The notes beneath the pieces are model-generated. The model saw nothing but the letters and a program-made list of their open reading frames with translations. It was not told where the DNA came from and ran no database searches. The translations under genes and the position numbers were made by a program. Positions 1-8,200 of a stretch of 20,949 nucleotides of DNA are shown in pieces (position 1 is the first letter of the stretch; each line of letters starts with the position of its first letter). Source of the stretch: Treponema sp. (GTDB lineage Bacteria > Spirochaetota > Spirochaetia > Treponematales > Treponemataceae); NCBI GenBank assembly GCA_016296575.1, contig JAEDJA010000034.1, positions 1 through 20,949 of the forward strand, given 5' to 3'.

Positions 1-182
1 TAATATTTTTTATCGCAGCCTACTGAATTTACAGAAAGGACTTCACAGTCTCCTTTATTACTGATTATAAGGACAGTTTCTTGTTTCTATAATTACATTA
101 AGACAACTGAAAAAGCACCGCTGATAACCAATCTTTTTCGTTCAGAGGCTTTTGTACTTCCTTAAAATCTTCTCCATACCAG
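1..182. other. No intact gene; possible decayed coding remnants on the minus strand
   Basis: This stretch lies downstream of the YunG-like gene and has no complete gene. On the minus strand two open stretches read like protein but lack start codons and lie in different frames. One runs into the stop codon at 98-100 and ends in residues KDWLSAVLFQLS. The other begins after the stop at 87-89, contains SNKGDCEVLSVNSVGCDKK and runs off the left edge. Together they could be a frameshifted remnant, or the second could be part of a gene that continues outside the window. Neither is recognised, and chance cannot be ruled out at this length. Confidence 0.25.
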
Positions 183-641
183 CTACATTGTCTCCAGTTT
201 CTTAAAAAGTTCTGATTTCAGATAATTATATCTCTGATGTTTTTCTTCCTTCTTCCAGTGCACTTCTCGGAACTGTTCAGGATTATTCTCATAACAAAGC
301 TTCTCTTCCCCAAACTGCTCGCTGGTAAGGTCAAAAATGCACTCACCACTATCAGGAAGAGCAACTACATTATAACAGTGAAAGTTCTTTCCCTCTTCCC
401 GAGGGATTCCATACACCTTCCCTCCAAAAATATCCTGAGCAAGAAATGCTGTAATCGAACACTGCCCTAAAGTCCGATTTTCCCGACTCCACTTTTCCCT
501 CATTCGTGGAGCACAGGTATCCGCACACCAGATTTGGCTCAAAATGTCATAAAGCTTCCGAGGATTTTCTATCTTTTCATAAACTGAATCAGCAGGCTTA
601 CAATCAGCCGTCTGCCAGCCGTAAAATTTATATTTCTTCAT
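183..641 (-). CDS. YunG-like family protein (152 aa)
   Basis: A small soluble protein. The central segment WSRENRTLGQCSITAF (about residues 50-65), followed by a QDIFGGKVYG stretch and a C-terminal RYNYLKSELF helix, resembles the Bacillus YunG family, whose biochemical role I do not know. An acidic FDLTSEQFG block precedes the C-terminal helix. An in-frame codon further upstream would add 16 residues. I prefer the ATG at 641 because it forms an ATGA overlap with the stop codon of the upstream 2H phosphoesterase gene and has a purine-rich GGGGGA about eight bases upstream. The pair is therefore probably translated from one mRNA. No signal peptide or membrane segment is seen. Family assignment is by motif memory only. 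Confidence 0.75.
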   Translation of the reverse strand: MKKYKFYGWQTADCKPADSVYEKIENPRKLYDILSQIWCADTCAPRMREKWSRENRTLGQCSITAFLAQDIFGGKVYGIPREEGKNFHCYNVVALPDSGECIFDLTSEQFGEEKLCYENNPEQFREVHWKKEEKHQRYNYLKSELFKKLETM

Positions 642-1222
642 CACTTTAATTCCCCCATTTCCAGCATCATCGTCACAGCCGCAGCCCATCTGTTTCCTCT
701 TCTTTCAAAAATCGTGATATTATCCACCGGGAAATCTTCCACTAGCTTCAGTTCATTCATCACCTGCAGAGCCTCTGTCATCACACCTGCCGGAATATCA
801 CGGTTGGCAACAGTTCCATGGGGCTGAAATGGTCTCTGGTCCTTCTTTGTACATCCCGGACAGGCATTCAAAATTGCCTTTACAGTTTCATCCCTCAGTC
901 TTGTCCACTCATCTCCGGCCACAACATTTGCAAAAAGAGTTCTGTCCCCAAAAGCGTTAAAATTATCGATATGAGCATTAAAACCCAAACCTTTAGGTAA
1001 TACATTCTTCTCAATTGCTCGCACCAGGTCTTCTGTTGAATATTCTTCCTGCAGCCTAAATGGTGGAACCAAAGTAACGTGAACAGGAGTTCCATGACCG
1101 CTTTTGCAGCCATAAGCCTCTCTCATATAACGGCGGCAGTCTTCCAGAGTAAGCGTAATATCCTCTGGAAGCAGCACCCCAATAAAATGTGTTTGCTGTG
1201 TAAAATTGTTTTTTTTCATCAT
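641..1222 (-). CDS. 2H phosphoesterase superfamily protein (2'-5' RNA ligase-like)
   Basis: The protein has the two histidine signatures of the 2H fold: HVTLV at residues 48-52 and HGTVA near residues 134-138. Both fit the HxT[hydrophobic] pattern, and the length (193 aa) is usual for the LigT/YjcG-type branch. Family members act on 2',3'-cyclic or 2'-5' phosphodiester bonds of RNA or nucleotides. One branch opens ADP-ribose 1'',2''-cyclic phosphate made during tRNA splicing, so the nearby macro-domain gene may be relevant. The substrate here cannot be read from sequence. The gene begins with two consecutive Met codons, and no ribosome binding site is visible upstream, unlike most genes in the window. 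It is followed by the YunG-like gene through an ATGA overlap. Confidence 0.85.
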   Translation of the reverse strand: MMKKNNFTQQTHFIGVLLPEDITLTLEDCRRYMREAYGCKSGHGTPVHVTLVPPFRLQEEYSTEDLVRAIEKNVLPKGLGFNAHIDNFNAFGDRTLFANVVAGDEWTRLRDETVKAILNACPGCTKKDQRPFQPHGTVANRDIPAGVMTEALQVMNELKLVEDFPVDNITIFERRGNRWAAAVTMMLEMGELK

Positions 1223-1244
1223 TTCTATAATAACATTTATTTAC

Positions 1245-1250
1245 ATTATA
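1245..1250 (-). promoter_or_regulatory. Candidate -10 box for the 2H phosphoesterase / YunG-like pair
   Basis: A perfect TATAAT on the minus strand lies 22 bases upstream of the start codon, in the 67-base gap after the ProX-type gene. A matching -35 box is weak, and a second TATTAT nearer the start is an alternative. No terminator was seen for the upstream gene, so readthrough is also possible. Confidence 0.3.
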
Positions 1251-1289
1251 AACACCACGTTAGCGGCCTTGCATGGATGTAATTTTTTA

Positions 1290-1784
1290 TCATTCATTTT
1301 TATATATATCACCAAGTTGCCAGGTATGACCAAAATGCTCAGTGAAGCGCTTTAAATCTTCAAAGCTTATGCTGATTGATGCCGTATTCCTCAGCGGATG
1401 GATTATAACTTTCTTTCCTTCAAAGTTCTGGTCATACAGGACTTTTACTTTTTTTTCTGTATCAAACATAATGCAAAGCGGCGTTACAGAACCCGGAGTA
1501 ATATTAAGATACTGCATAAGCTCATCGGGATTACAAAAACTAAGCCGTCCAAAACCAAACTGCTTCGCAATCTTCTTAAGGTCAGCTCTTTTATGCAAAT
1601 CCATGCTCACAAGCCCGTAATTCTTGTTCTTATCTTTTACAAACAGATTTTTTACGTCCGTTCCTTCCAGGGTAATAACAACATCTTTTGAATCTTCTTC
1701 GGAAAAAATTGCCTTATGTTCCTGCTTTTCATAAGGAATATTCAAATCCTTTAAAACCTGAAAAATATCTACCGTTTCACTCAT
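1290..1784 (-). CDS. ProX/YbaK-type prolyl-tRNA deacylase-like protein
   Basis: At 164 aa this is the usual size of free-standing editing-domain proteins related to the INS domain of prolyl-tRNA synthetase (ProX/PrdX). These hydrolyse mischarged Ala-tRNA(Pro) or related aminoacyl-tRNAs. The visible hallmarks are an N-terminal helix with LNIPYEKQEH, the core KNLFVKDKNKNYGLVSM strand region around residues 45-60, and the C-terminal HPLRNTASI motif, in which the family usually shows HP(N/L)xNTA. The gene overlaps the upstream DUF1810 gene by eight bases and has a GGAG about ten bases before its ATG inside that gene, so the two are co-translated. No odd features were seen. The exact amino acid specificity cannot be decided here. 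Confidence 0.88.
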   Translation of the reverse strand: MSETVDIFQVLKDLNIPYEKQEHKAIFSEEDSKDVVITLEGTDVKNLFVKDKNKNYGLVSMDLHKRADLKKIAKQFGFGRLSFCNPDELMQYLNITPGSVTPLCIMFDTEKKVKVLYDQNFEGKKVIIHPLRNTASISISFEDLKRFTEHFGHTWQLGDIYKNE

Positions 1785-2199
1785 TATTCAAAATCTCCAG
1801 AGTCTTTTTATCTTTTTCCCCTCCAAAGAACTTTTCCAGAACCTTGGTAAAAGACTCTATTTCAGGTGCAACTTCTGAAAAAAGAGTCATACAGGACTTT
1901 AATTTAAGATCATCCGGATAGCCCATTACTTCCGTTGCATTAGAACTTTTTAACCTCAAAAGGGCTTCTGAAATCTCTACAAGCCTTGCCCTCAAAATTT
2001 CATCCTCTATATAAGCCTTTGCTTCAGCCCTTCCGTCAATTCCATAGAACTTAGATATTTCACTATACCCAAGTTCTTTTAATTGAGGAAAGATATACCA
2101 CATCCAGTGACTTTCCTTGTAGCCATTCTTTATTTCTTCTAGGGCACGAGAATAATCTTTTTCCTGTGCTTTTTTGAATCTTTCTAAATTAAAGTCCAT
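1777..2199 (-). CDS. DUF1810 family protein
   Basis: The protein has the DUF1810 pattern from its first residues: LERFKKAQ, then SHWMWYIFPQLKELGYS near residues 30-46, then a YGI...A.AYI..E.L..RL block and a DDLKLKSCMTLF segment near residue 98. The length of 140 aa is normal. The family is widespread and of unknown biochemical function, so I give none. It has a GAGG five bases before the ATG. The gene follows the ADP-ribosylglycohydrolase gene by only 27 bases and overlaps the ProX-type gene, which makes a likely three-gene operon. Confidence 0.88.
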   Translation of the reverse strand: MDFNLERFKKAQEKDYSRALEEIKNGYKESHWMWYIFPQLKELGYSEISKFYGIDGRAEAKAYIEDEILRARLVEISEALLRLKSSNATEVMGYPDDLKLKSCMTLFSEVAPEIESFTKVLEKFFGGEKDKKTLEILNNE

Positions 2200-2226
2200 T
2201 TAATCCTCTATATTGATTATATGCTA

Positions 2227-3036
2227 TCAGAGTTTTCTTGCAATTGCTTTTTCCTCAAAGTCCTTCATCACTTCATGCATATCATCCGTCGTAAGCTCAT
2301 AAACCCACTTTTTAAACTGCTCAGGAAGTCCAAAAAAGGCTTCTCCCATACCTGCTGCAATATCAGTTAAAGTATCACAGTCGCCGCCAAGACTTACAGC
2401 CGTCCTGATTACATCTTCAAAGTCCTCTCCTTCCAGAAATGCCGTAATTGCCTCAGGGCATGTCTCCTGACAGCTTTCTACATGACGGTATTCTGGACGA
2501 ATTTCATCACAAGTACGGCTCAAATCATAACAAAACTCGTTCTGAACATATTCCTTAATTTCAGCCTTCGTTTTACCGTTTCGTGCCATCCAGATTACTG
2601 AAGCAATAGATTCAGCCCCTTTCACACCCTCCGGATGATTATGCGTAACCTCTGCACTCCAGCGGGCTACTTCACGAGTCCTGTCCAGAGTATTAAAAAG
2701 CCAGCCCACAGAACTTACACGCATGGCAGACCCGTTGCCGTAACTTCCGTAAGGCTTTGTATCCTCACAGGCAAGCCAAATATAAAACTTTCTTCCGTAG
2801 CCTGCATGAGGATATTTGTGTCCCCAAAGCTGCATACTGGTTATCATTGCAGTTTTCATTGTGTTCTCATCTGCATCAAGGCCTGCCTTCAAAACTCCGT
2901 CACAGATTGCGATTGTCATTACCGTATCATCCGTAAAACGAGGATTCTTACAGAATAACGGAAACTTCTTTGTCTTTGGGCTTCTGTTGAACTCATAAGG
3001 CTGCCCGATTATATCTCCTAAAATTGCTCCAAACAT
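2227..3036 (-). CDS. ADP-ribosylglycohydrolase family protein (DraG-like)
   Basis: Enzymes of this family remove ADP-ribose from proteins, nucleic acids or small molecules using a two-metal centre. The metal-binding motifs are all visible: GAILGDIIGQPYE at the N-terminus, FTDDTVM near residue 35 and GGDCDTLTDIAAG near residue 219, where Asp residues bind Mg. At 269 aa the protein is full length. An ATG four codons upstream (3048) overlaps the sequence GGAGG at 3042-3046, which lies five bases before the ATG at 3036. That makes 3036 the likely start and the upstream ATG part of the ribosome binding site. The start is preceded closely by hairpin 1 of the 3049-3191 cluster. Downstream DUF1810 and ProX-type genes are probably co-transcribed. 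Confidence 0.9.
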   Translation of the reverse strand: MFGAILGDIIGQPYEFNRSPKTKKFPLFCKNPRFTDDTVMTIAICDGVLKAGLDADENTMKTAMITSMQLWGHKYPHAGYGRKFYIWLACEDTKPYGSYGNGSAMRVSSVGWLFNTLDRTREVARWSAEVTHNHPEGVKGAESIASVIWMARNGKTKAEIKEYVQNEFCYDLSRTCDEIRPEYRHVESCQETCPEAITAFLEGEDFEDVIRTAVSLGGDCDTLTDIAAGMGEAFFGLPEQFKKWVYELTTDDMHEVMKDFEEKAIARKL

Positions 3037-3048
3037 AACGTCCTCCAT

Positions 3049-3191
3049 TAAAAGTCAAGAAGATTGTTTCAACAATCGATTGACTTTTTACGCTGTTCCG
3101 TAATGTAATGAGGAACAGCAGTTCAATAATAAGTTTGCAACGCAAACTTTAGGTAAGATAAAGCCGCGCTATTTTAGCGGTTTTATCTTAC
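3049..3191. repeat. Cluster of four consecutive inverted repeats between two genes
   Basis: Four separate hairpin-forming units fill this gap. Unit 1 has arms AAAAGTCAA (3050-3058) and TTGACTTTT (3080-3088) around an inner stem GATTGTT/AACAATC (3062-3077). Unit 2 is GCTGTTCC (3092-3099) with GGAACAGC (3112-3119). Unit 3 is AAGTTTGC (3131-3138), spacer AAC, then GCAAACTT (3142-3149). Unit 4 has arms GTAAGATAAA at 3153-3162 and TTTATCTTAC at 3182-3191, with an inner CCGC/GCGG pair at 3164-3167 and 3177-3180. On the minus strand, unit 4 follows the stop codon of the VWA gene and may act as a terminator or 3' stabiliser. Unit 1 lies four bases upstream of the GGAGG of the ADP-ribosylglycohydrolase gene. 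The four units do not share sequence. Confidence 0.85.
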
Positions 3192-3198
3192 ACTCCTC

Positions 3199-3849
3199 CT
3201 ATTTTCTATTTTTCTTCTGATAGTGATCTGTAATTTCCCTGCTCCAGTCTGCAGCAACTGCTACGCAGCAACGAAGTTTTCCTACAGTTTCACTTAAAAC
3301 TGAATAGTTTAATAAAGTTCCTGCTCCATCACATTCATAACGAACAGCCCTGTCAGCTCTGATACCAAGCTTTCCGGCTTCCCCTATGGCATCCATATTT
3401 GCACCAAGAAAGATGAATTCCCAGCCGTATTTTTCCTGCTGTCTTGTAATCATTTTCTTAATCTTCTCATAGGAATACTCTCTGCTGGAGTTTTCTTCAC
3501 CGTCTGTCGTAATCACAAAGATTGTATGCTCAGGCCTGTCTTCATCACGGGCATATTTATGAACATTCCCAATATGATGAACAGCTCCACCAATAGCATC
3601 CAGCAATGCTGTACATCCACCAACTGAATACTGCTGCTCGTTCATCGGTTCGACTTTTTCAATTAGTACCCTGTCGTGTACTACTTCATTTCTGTCACTA
3701 AAAAGAACTGTAGAAACAAATGCCTCACCTTCTACCTTTTTCTGCTTTTCAAGAAATGAGTTATATCCACCGATTGTATCAGCCTCAAGTCCACTCATTG
3801 ACCCGCTTTTGTCCAGAATAAATACGATTTCTGTTAATCCCTTCTTCAT
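3199..3849 (-). CDS. VWA (von Willebrand factor A) domain protein
   Basis: A 216-residue protein that is essentially one VWA domain. The metal-ion-dependent adhesion site is complete by eye: DKSGSM at residues 13-18 (Asp13, Ser15, Ser17), a Thr in GGCTALLDA near residue 80, and an Asp in ITTDGEEN near residue 114. VWA proteins of this compact type are often annotated as chaperone-like or tellurium-resistance-associated, but nothing here fixes a role. No signal peptide or membrane helix is seen, so it should be cytoplasmic. A longer frame starts at 3870. I chose the ATG at 3849 because AAGGAG lies eight bases before it. A terminator separates it from the upstream macro-domain gene. An AGGAGG directly follows its stop codon but leads into the hairpin cluster, not a gene. 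Confidence 0.88.
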   Translation of the reverse strand: MKKGLTEIVFILDKSGSMSGLEADTIGGYNSFLEKQKKVEGEAFVSTVLFSDRNEVVHDRVLIEKVEPMNEQQYSVGGCTALLDAIGGAVHHIGNVHKYARDEDRPEHTIFVITTDGEENSSREYSYEKIKKMITRQQEKYGWEFIFLGANMDAIGEAGKLGIRADRAVRYECDGAGTLLNYSVLSETVGKLRCCVAVAADWSREITDHYQKKNRK

Positions 3850-3903
3850 ACGCCATTCTCCTTGCCGCATCAGCGGTCTTGTCGTTTATGGCTTTATAAT
3901 AAG

Positions 3904-3933
3904 AAAAAAAAGGCCTCACCGGGTCGCCTTTTT
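3904..3933 (-). terminator. Rho-independent terminator after the macro-domain gene
   Basis: On the minus strand AAAAAGGC (3933-3926), an 11-base loop, then GCC and eight consecutive T (3914-3904). The stem and T-run fit a factor-independent terminator. The A-run on the other side would allow weak function in the opposite direction as well. Confidence 0.75.
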
Positions 3934-4023
3934 GGCGAAATCTTTATTAATGAATGGTAGACCTAAAAATTGCTTTCGGAATTTTCTTTACGGTCTGCTA
4001 TTGAACATCGGTTGCCAGCGACC

Positions 4024-5106
4024 TTACACAGGCGCAAAACATTCTTCGCCGTGGTCATCCAGAATTACATCAACATTGATAAGGTTATAAATCTGATTCA
4101 TTACGCAAAACTTCACAATCATGTCAAACTTACTCGATGGCATAAAAGCATATCCTGCACTTGCAAGAAAACTTTCATATTCCTCAAGCGGGAGCTCTAA
4201 TGCAAGTCCAAGTGCCATTACCGTATGCTTTTTGGGAACATAATCTTTATTGCTGATGATTTTTGAAAAAAACTTTTTATCAATGCAGGCCTTTTTATAA
4301 ACTGTTACATTATCCAGTTTTCTGTCTGCTATCAGCTGCATAAGTGTGTTTTGAAAATTGAGATTGTCCTTTGAGCTTCTGATAAAGGCATCAACATCAA
4401 TCGGCGTAATCTCTTTTTCTGCACAATGAACTGGTTCAAGATTAACAGCACCAGCAGCTTTCAGTGAGTTGTTAAGTTCTCTTTCCGCAAATAGCCTTTC
4501 TGGTGGAGTACCGGTTATTGCAGTAGATGCAAAGAATCCTAAGTTCCTGTCATCCTCTCCTTCATACCCGTCAAGGTTATCAAAAAGGAAGTCCTCTACA
4601 TCATCAAAAAGCTTTTCTGAGATTTTATAAGATTCTTTGTCATAAACAACAAGCAGAACATCAACTTCATTCCCTAATAAAAAACGGCTGATTTCTTCAA
4701 CGGCAATCTGCAGTGCCAGTTCTTTTGGAAACCTATAAAAACCACTTGCCAATAGAGGAATGGCAACAGATTTACAGTTCAGTTCTGCAGCTGTTTTTAG
4801 GGCTGTTTGATAACAAGTCCGGAGCATTTCTTTTTCTCCATGATTTCCATCCTGATAGAATACTCCAATAGTATGAATGATGTATTTTACGCCATGTTTT
4901 TTAAGATTAAAGGCCGGTGTCCAGGCAGACTGCCCCCTCTCTATAACTCCAATTTCCTTTCTGGCAGCAAGAAGTTTATCACGTCCCGCTGCCTCATACA
5001 CAGCAGTATCCGTTCCCCTTCCTACAACCGGCATAGGATTTGCTGTATTTACAATTGCATCTGCGCGAACCTTTGTAATGTCGTTTCTTAAAATCTTGAA
5101 TGCCAT
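4024..5106 (-). CDS. Macro-domain protein with an extra C-terminal domain
   Basis: Residues 1-170 form a macro domain, a fold that binds or hydrolyses ADP-ribose derivatives. Visible signatures are IVNTANP near residues 20-26, GRGTDTAVYEAAG directly after it, and the second binding loop LLASGFYRFP near residues 118-127. Residues about 235-360 are a separate helical module with an NFQNTLMQLIADRKL, then KKFFSKIISNKDYVPKKHTVMALGLALELPL pattern. Comparable tails occur on macro proteins in Firmicutes, and the pattern looks regulator-like, but I cannot name the domain. The gene is monocistronic: it ends before a strong terminator and starts from its own likely promoter. No ribosome binding site is seen, and the -10 box is only six bases from the ATG. 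Confidence 0.87.
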   Translation of the reverse strand: MAFKILRNDITKVRADAIVNTANPMPVVGRGTDTAVYEAAGRDKLLAARKEIGVIERGQSAWTPAFNLKKHGVKYIIHTIGVFYQDGNHGEKEMLRTCYQTALKTAAELNCKSVAIPLLASGFYRFPKELALQIAVEEISRFLLGNEVDVLLVVYDKESYKISEKLFDDVEDFLFDNLDGYEGEDDRNLGFFASTAITGTPPERLFAERELNNSLKAAGAVNLEPVHCAEKEITPIDVDAFIRSSKDNLNFQNTLMQLIADRKLDNVTVYKKACIDKKFFSKIISNKDYVPKKHTVMALGLALELPLEEYESFLASAGYAFMPSSKFDMIVKFCVMNQIYNLINVDVILDDHGEECFAPV

Positions 5107-5112
5107 ATTTTA

Positions 5113-5142
5113 TTTATACCACTTTATGCAAAGCGTTTTGAA
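5113..5142 (-). promoter_or_regulatory. Candidate promoter of the macro-domain gene
   Basis: On the minus strand TTCAAA (5142-5137), an 18-base spacer and TATAAA (5118-5113). The -10 box ends six bases before the ATG, so an mRNA from this promoter would start at or next to the start codon, in line with the absence of a ribosome binding site. The -35 match is only fair. Confidence 0.35.
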
Positions 5143-5160
5143 TCTCTGCAAAGCTGAAAT

Positions 5161-5209
5161 AAAGTTCTTATTTAATCTTAATACAAGAACTATCTATCAA
5201 AATAAGAAC
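5161..5209 (-). terminator. Likely terminator of the defence operon, with two competing stems
   Basis: Downstream of res on the minus strand, GTTCTTATTT (5209-5200) pairs perfectly with AAATAAGAAC (5173-5164), and the 3' arm is followed by a T-rich TTTATTT. The 26-base loop contains AGTTCTT (5191-5185), which can pair instead with AAGAACT (5169-5163). Two 5' arms therefore compete for one 3' arm. The stem is AT-rich and the loop long, so strength is uncertain. Confidence 0.45.
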
Positions 5210-5237
5210 CCTAATTGAAAATTTCATTCTTAAAAAT

Positions 5238-8200
5238 TTACTCCTTCAATCCAATCACATTCTTCAACTGCTCAAAGCTGTCAACATGGTCATACTTTAC
5301 GCCGCTTGTAGAAACAACATTAAACAGCTTCTTTGCACATTCAATCTTGTTAGATTCAATCTTATTAAGCTGCATATCTTCCATAGTTCCTTTGGTTTCA
5401 GCAATAAAGAAAACATGTTTTACTTTGTCTTTATCAAATGCAATAGCCCAGTCAGGAGCGTAATTTCCTACAGGAGTTGGAATCTGGAATGAACGTGGGA
5501 GTCTTGCATAAACAACAACTTCCGAAGCTCCATCCAACTTCTCAACAAACTTCCATTCAATATTACTGTCAGTAAATACCAAATCCTGAATACATTTCTT
5601 GGCAATGAAAGGTTCTTTATCCGGCAGTTTTGGAGAAGTAAAAATACTTGAATCATAAGTATCCTCAAGTTCGTGATATTCAATATGCTCAACAATCTTG
5701 GTAGATTTCTGAGCATTGATGATATTTATTACATCACGAATAAACTTCTCAGGATTAAATCCAAACTGTTCCATTTCTTTTATAGTAAGTTTACTCAAAA
5801 TAGTAGCAACAGTTTTGCGGGTCAGTTTACAGCCCTTAGCAATATCACCAACCAGATCATATTTTACAGAACTTGCAACAGCACGGCTCAAAGATTTTGA
5901 TTCAGAATTTGCATTGCCAAAAGCAGTTCCAGAGCGAATCTGACTTTCATCAATCTTATCTTTCTGCTTACCAATTTCCAGAGTGTAGCGCATAGGTACA
6001 ACTTTCAAATCGCTCTTAATAGCCTGAACTGCATTTGTAATCAATTCTTCGCTATTAAAGTGACAGCTGTAAGTATACTTATGATTAATCTTCTTCCAGA
6101 GTTCCTGGAAAATATCTTTCTCAAAGTTCTTATTAAGTGGATTTCCATTTTCCCACTGAGGCTTCTGACCATTATCAATCATGCCAGTAAGAACAGAAGG
6201 ATTGTAAACTGCCTGAATCAACTTCTGAACCTGTTCAAACATTTCAACACGTGCTTCTGCATTATCTTTTAGTTCGTCTGGTAATGTGTTCTCAAGATTT
6301 CCTGTAAAGCCTTGCAGGTTTCCTAGTTCAACAGCATTCTTGTAAATTTCTGTTGGTCTGTCTTCATCATCAATGTAATCATTTTTCAAAAGATACTGAT
6401 AAATGATTTTTGCCTGTTTTGTATCAAGTTCAATTTCCTGACCGCAAACAGTAATTGTTTTACCTTCAAAATAATCCATGCTTGCAATCTTAGGCCTAGA
6501 ATCACTAAGTTCAGCAGTAATATCTTTCTGAAGTCCATCAACAAAATCACTGTAGCTTTCACTTGCAATTACAGTCAGTGTGTTTACATCATGAATAGCA
6601 TCTGCCAGAACTTCTTTATCCTGCCGCACACCATCTTCATTTACACAAAGGCGCATACCTCGTCCAACTTCCTGTCGGCGGCTGATGTTGTTATCAGAAT
6701 GTTTCAAAGTACAAATCTGGAATACATTCGGATTATCCCAACCTTCCCGCAAAGCAGAGTGTGAGAAGATAAAACGAATAGGCATGGCAAAATCCAAAAG
6801 TAAATCTTTCCGTTTTAAAATTAAATCGTATGTTGAAATATCCTCATCGCTGTCACCAGATGAATCAGTCAGCTTTCCTTTTTTATCACGACTAAAATAA
6901 CCTTCATGACATGTACTGATTTCGGCAGAAGCTGGAAGCAGAACTTTTTGATAATAACTGTTAGGATTAATATCCACAAAGTCATTCAAAACGGTTTTGC
7001 ATTCCTGTTCAAACATCTCACCATATTCACCAAGAATTTCATTTCCGTCTTCATCATAAGCACGGTATTTTGCAACTTCATCAATAAAGAACAAAGACAA
7101 AACTTTTATTCTAAGACCTGAATCATAAAATTCTTTTTCTTTCTTAAAATGGCTGCGGATTGTTTCGCGAATCTGAACACGGCGAATATCTTTTTCTGCA
7201 ACGTTTCCAGTCATTTCTCCAACTTTAAGAACTGTAGAATCAGAGTTATCACTAACAGCTTTATTAAAGCGAATCAGGTTTTCCTGTGGCAAAATTTCAG
7301 CAATGTAAAGTCCTTTATATTCAGGAAGTCCTTTACTTGCTTCATCCAGCTTGTCACCCTGATTAAGTTTTACATATTGCCGTTTAATACCGTTTCCTTG
7401 TTTTACTTCAATCTCAAGCTTTACCATAGGAGCAGCATTTTTTGAAAGAATAATAGAATCTGCGTAGATATAAGTATTTGTTCCGGCAATGTTTTCAAGC
7501 TTAAAGCCTTTTACTTCAATCTTCTTTACAAGCTTCTGATTATATGCATCCAAAGCATCCAGACGGTAAACAAGATTATGCTGAATTTTATGAGTAGCAG
7601 AATAGTTAATTACAAATAAAGGCTTAAACTGAGTTAAAGCTTTCTGTGTAGCTGACTTTTCATCTCCCATTCTCTGAGGTTCATCAAGAATCAAAATAGG
7701 TCTGTTGGCTGCAATTACATCAATTGGGCGGCGGCTTGCAAACTCATCACGCTTTGTGTAAATAATGCGGGCAGCCTCGTTTCCTTTACGGCCTTCAACA
7801 TTCTTTTCTTTATTCAAAGAAGTATTAAAAGCCTGAGTGTTAATAATCATTACATTTATATCGCTACTGGCAGAAAACTGGTCAATCATATTCAATCGCT
7901 TTGAATTGTAGATGAAGAATCTGATTTTCTTTCCATACTGCTGCATAAAATGTTCTTGTGTATATTCAAGACTTTTGTAAATTCCTTCACGGATTGCAAC
8001 AGAAGGAACAACAATCATAAACTTACTCCAGCCATAAGCCTTGTTTAATTCATACATTGTTTTAGTATAAACGTAAGTCTTACCGGTTCCGGTTTCCATT
8101 TCAATATCAAAGCTTGGAACTCCTGCAGTACGTTTTACTTCATTTGTGCGGATAATGAAATTTGAGTCCTGAATCTTATGAATGTTTTCCAGAAGTTCCT

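Noticed and set aside
1..200. A continuous minus-strand frame (…WYGEDFKEVQKPLNEKDWLSAVLFQLS) overlapping the end of the YunG-like gene, as a separate gene
   Set aside because: It has no start codon and overlaps a gene that ends at a normal family length; kept only as a possible remnant.
3049..3191. Integron attC site or cassette boundary
   Set aside because: The expected GTTRRRY/RYYYAAC core pair is not found, and the left-hand genes overlap or form operons, unlike cassettes.
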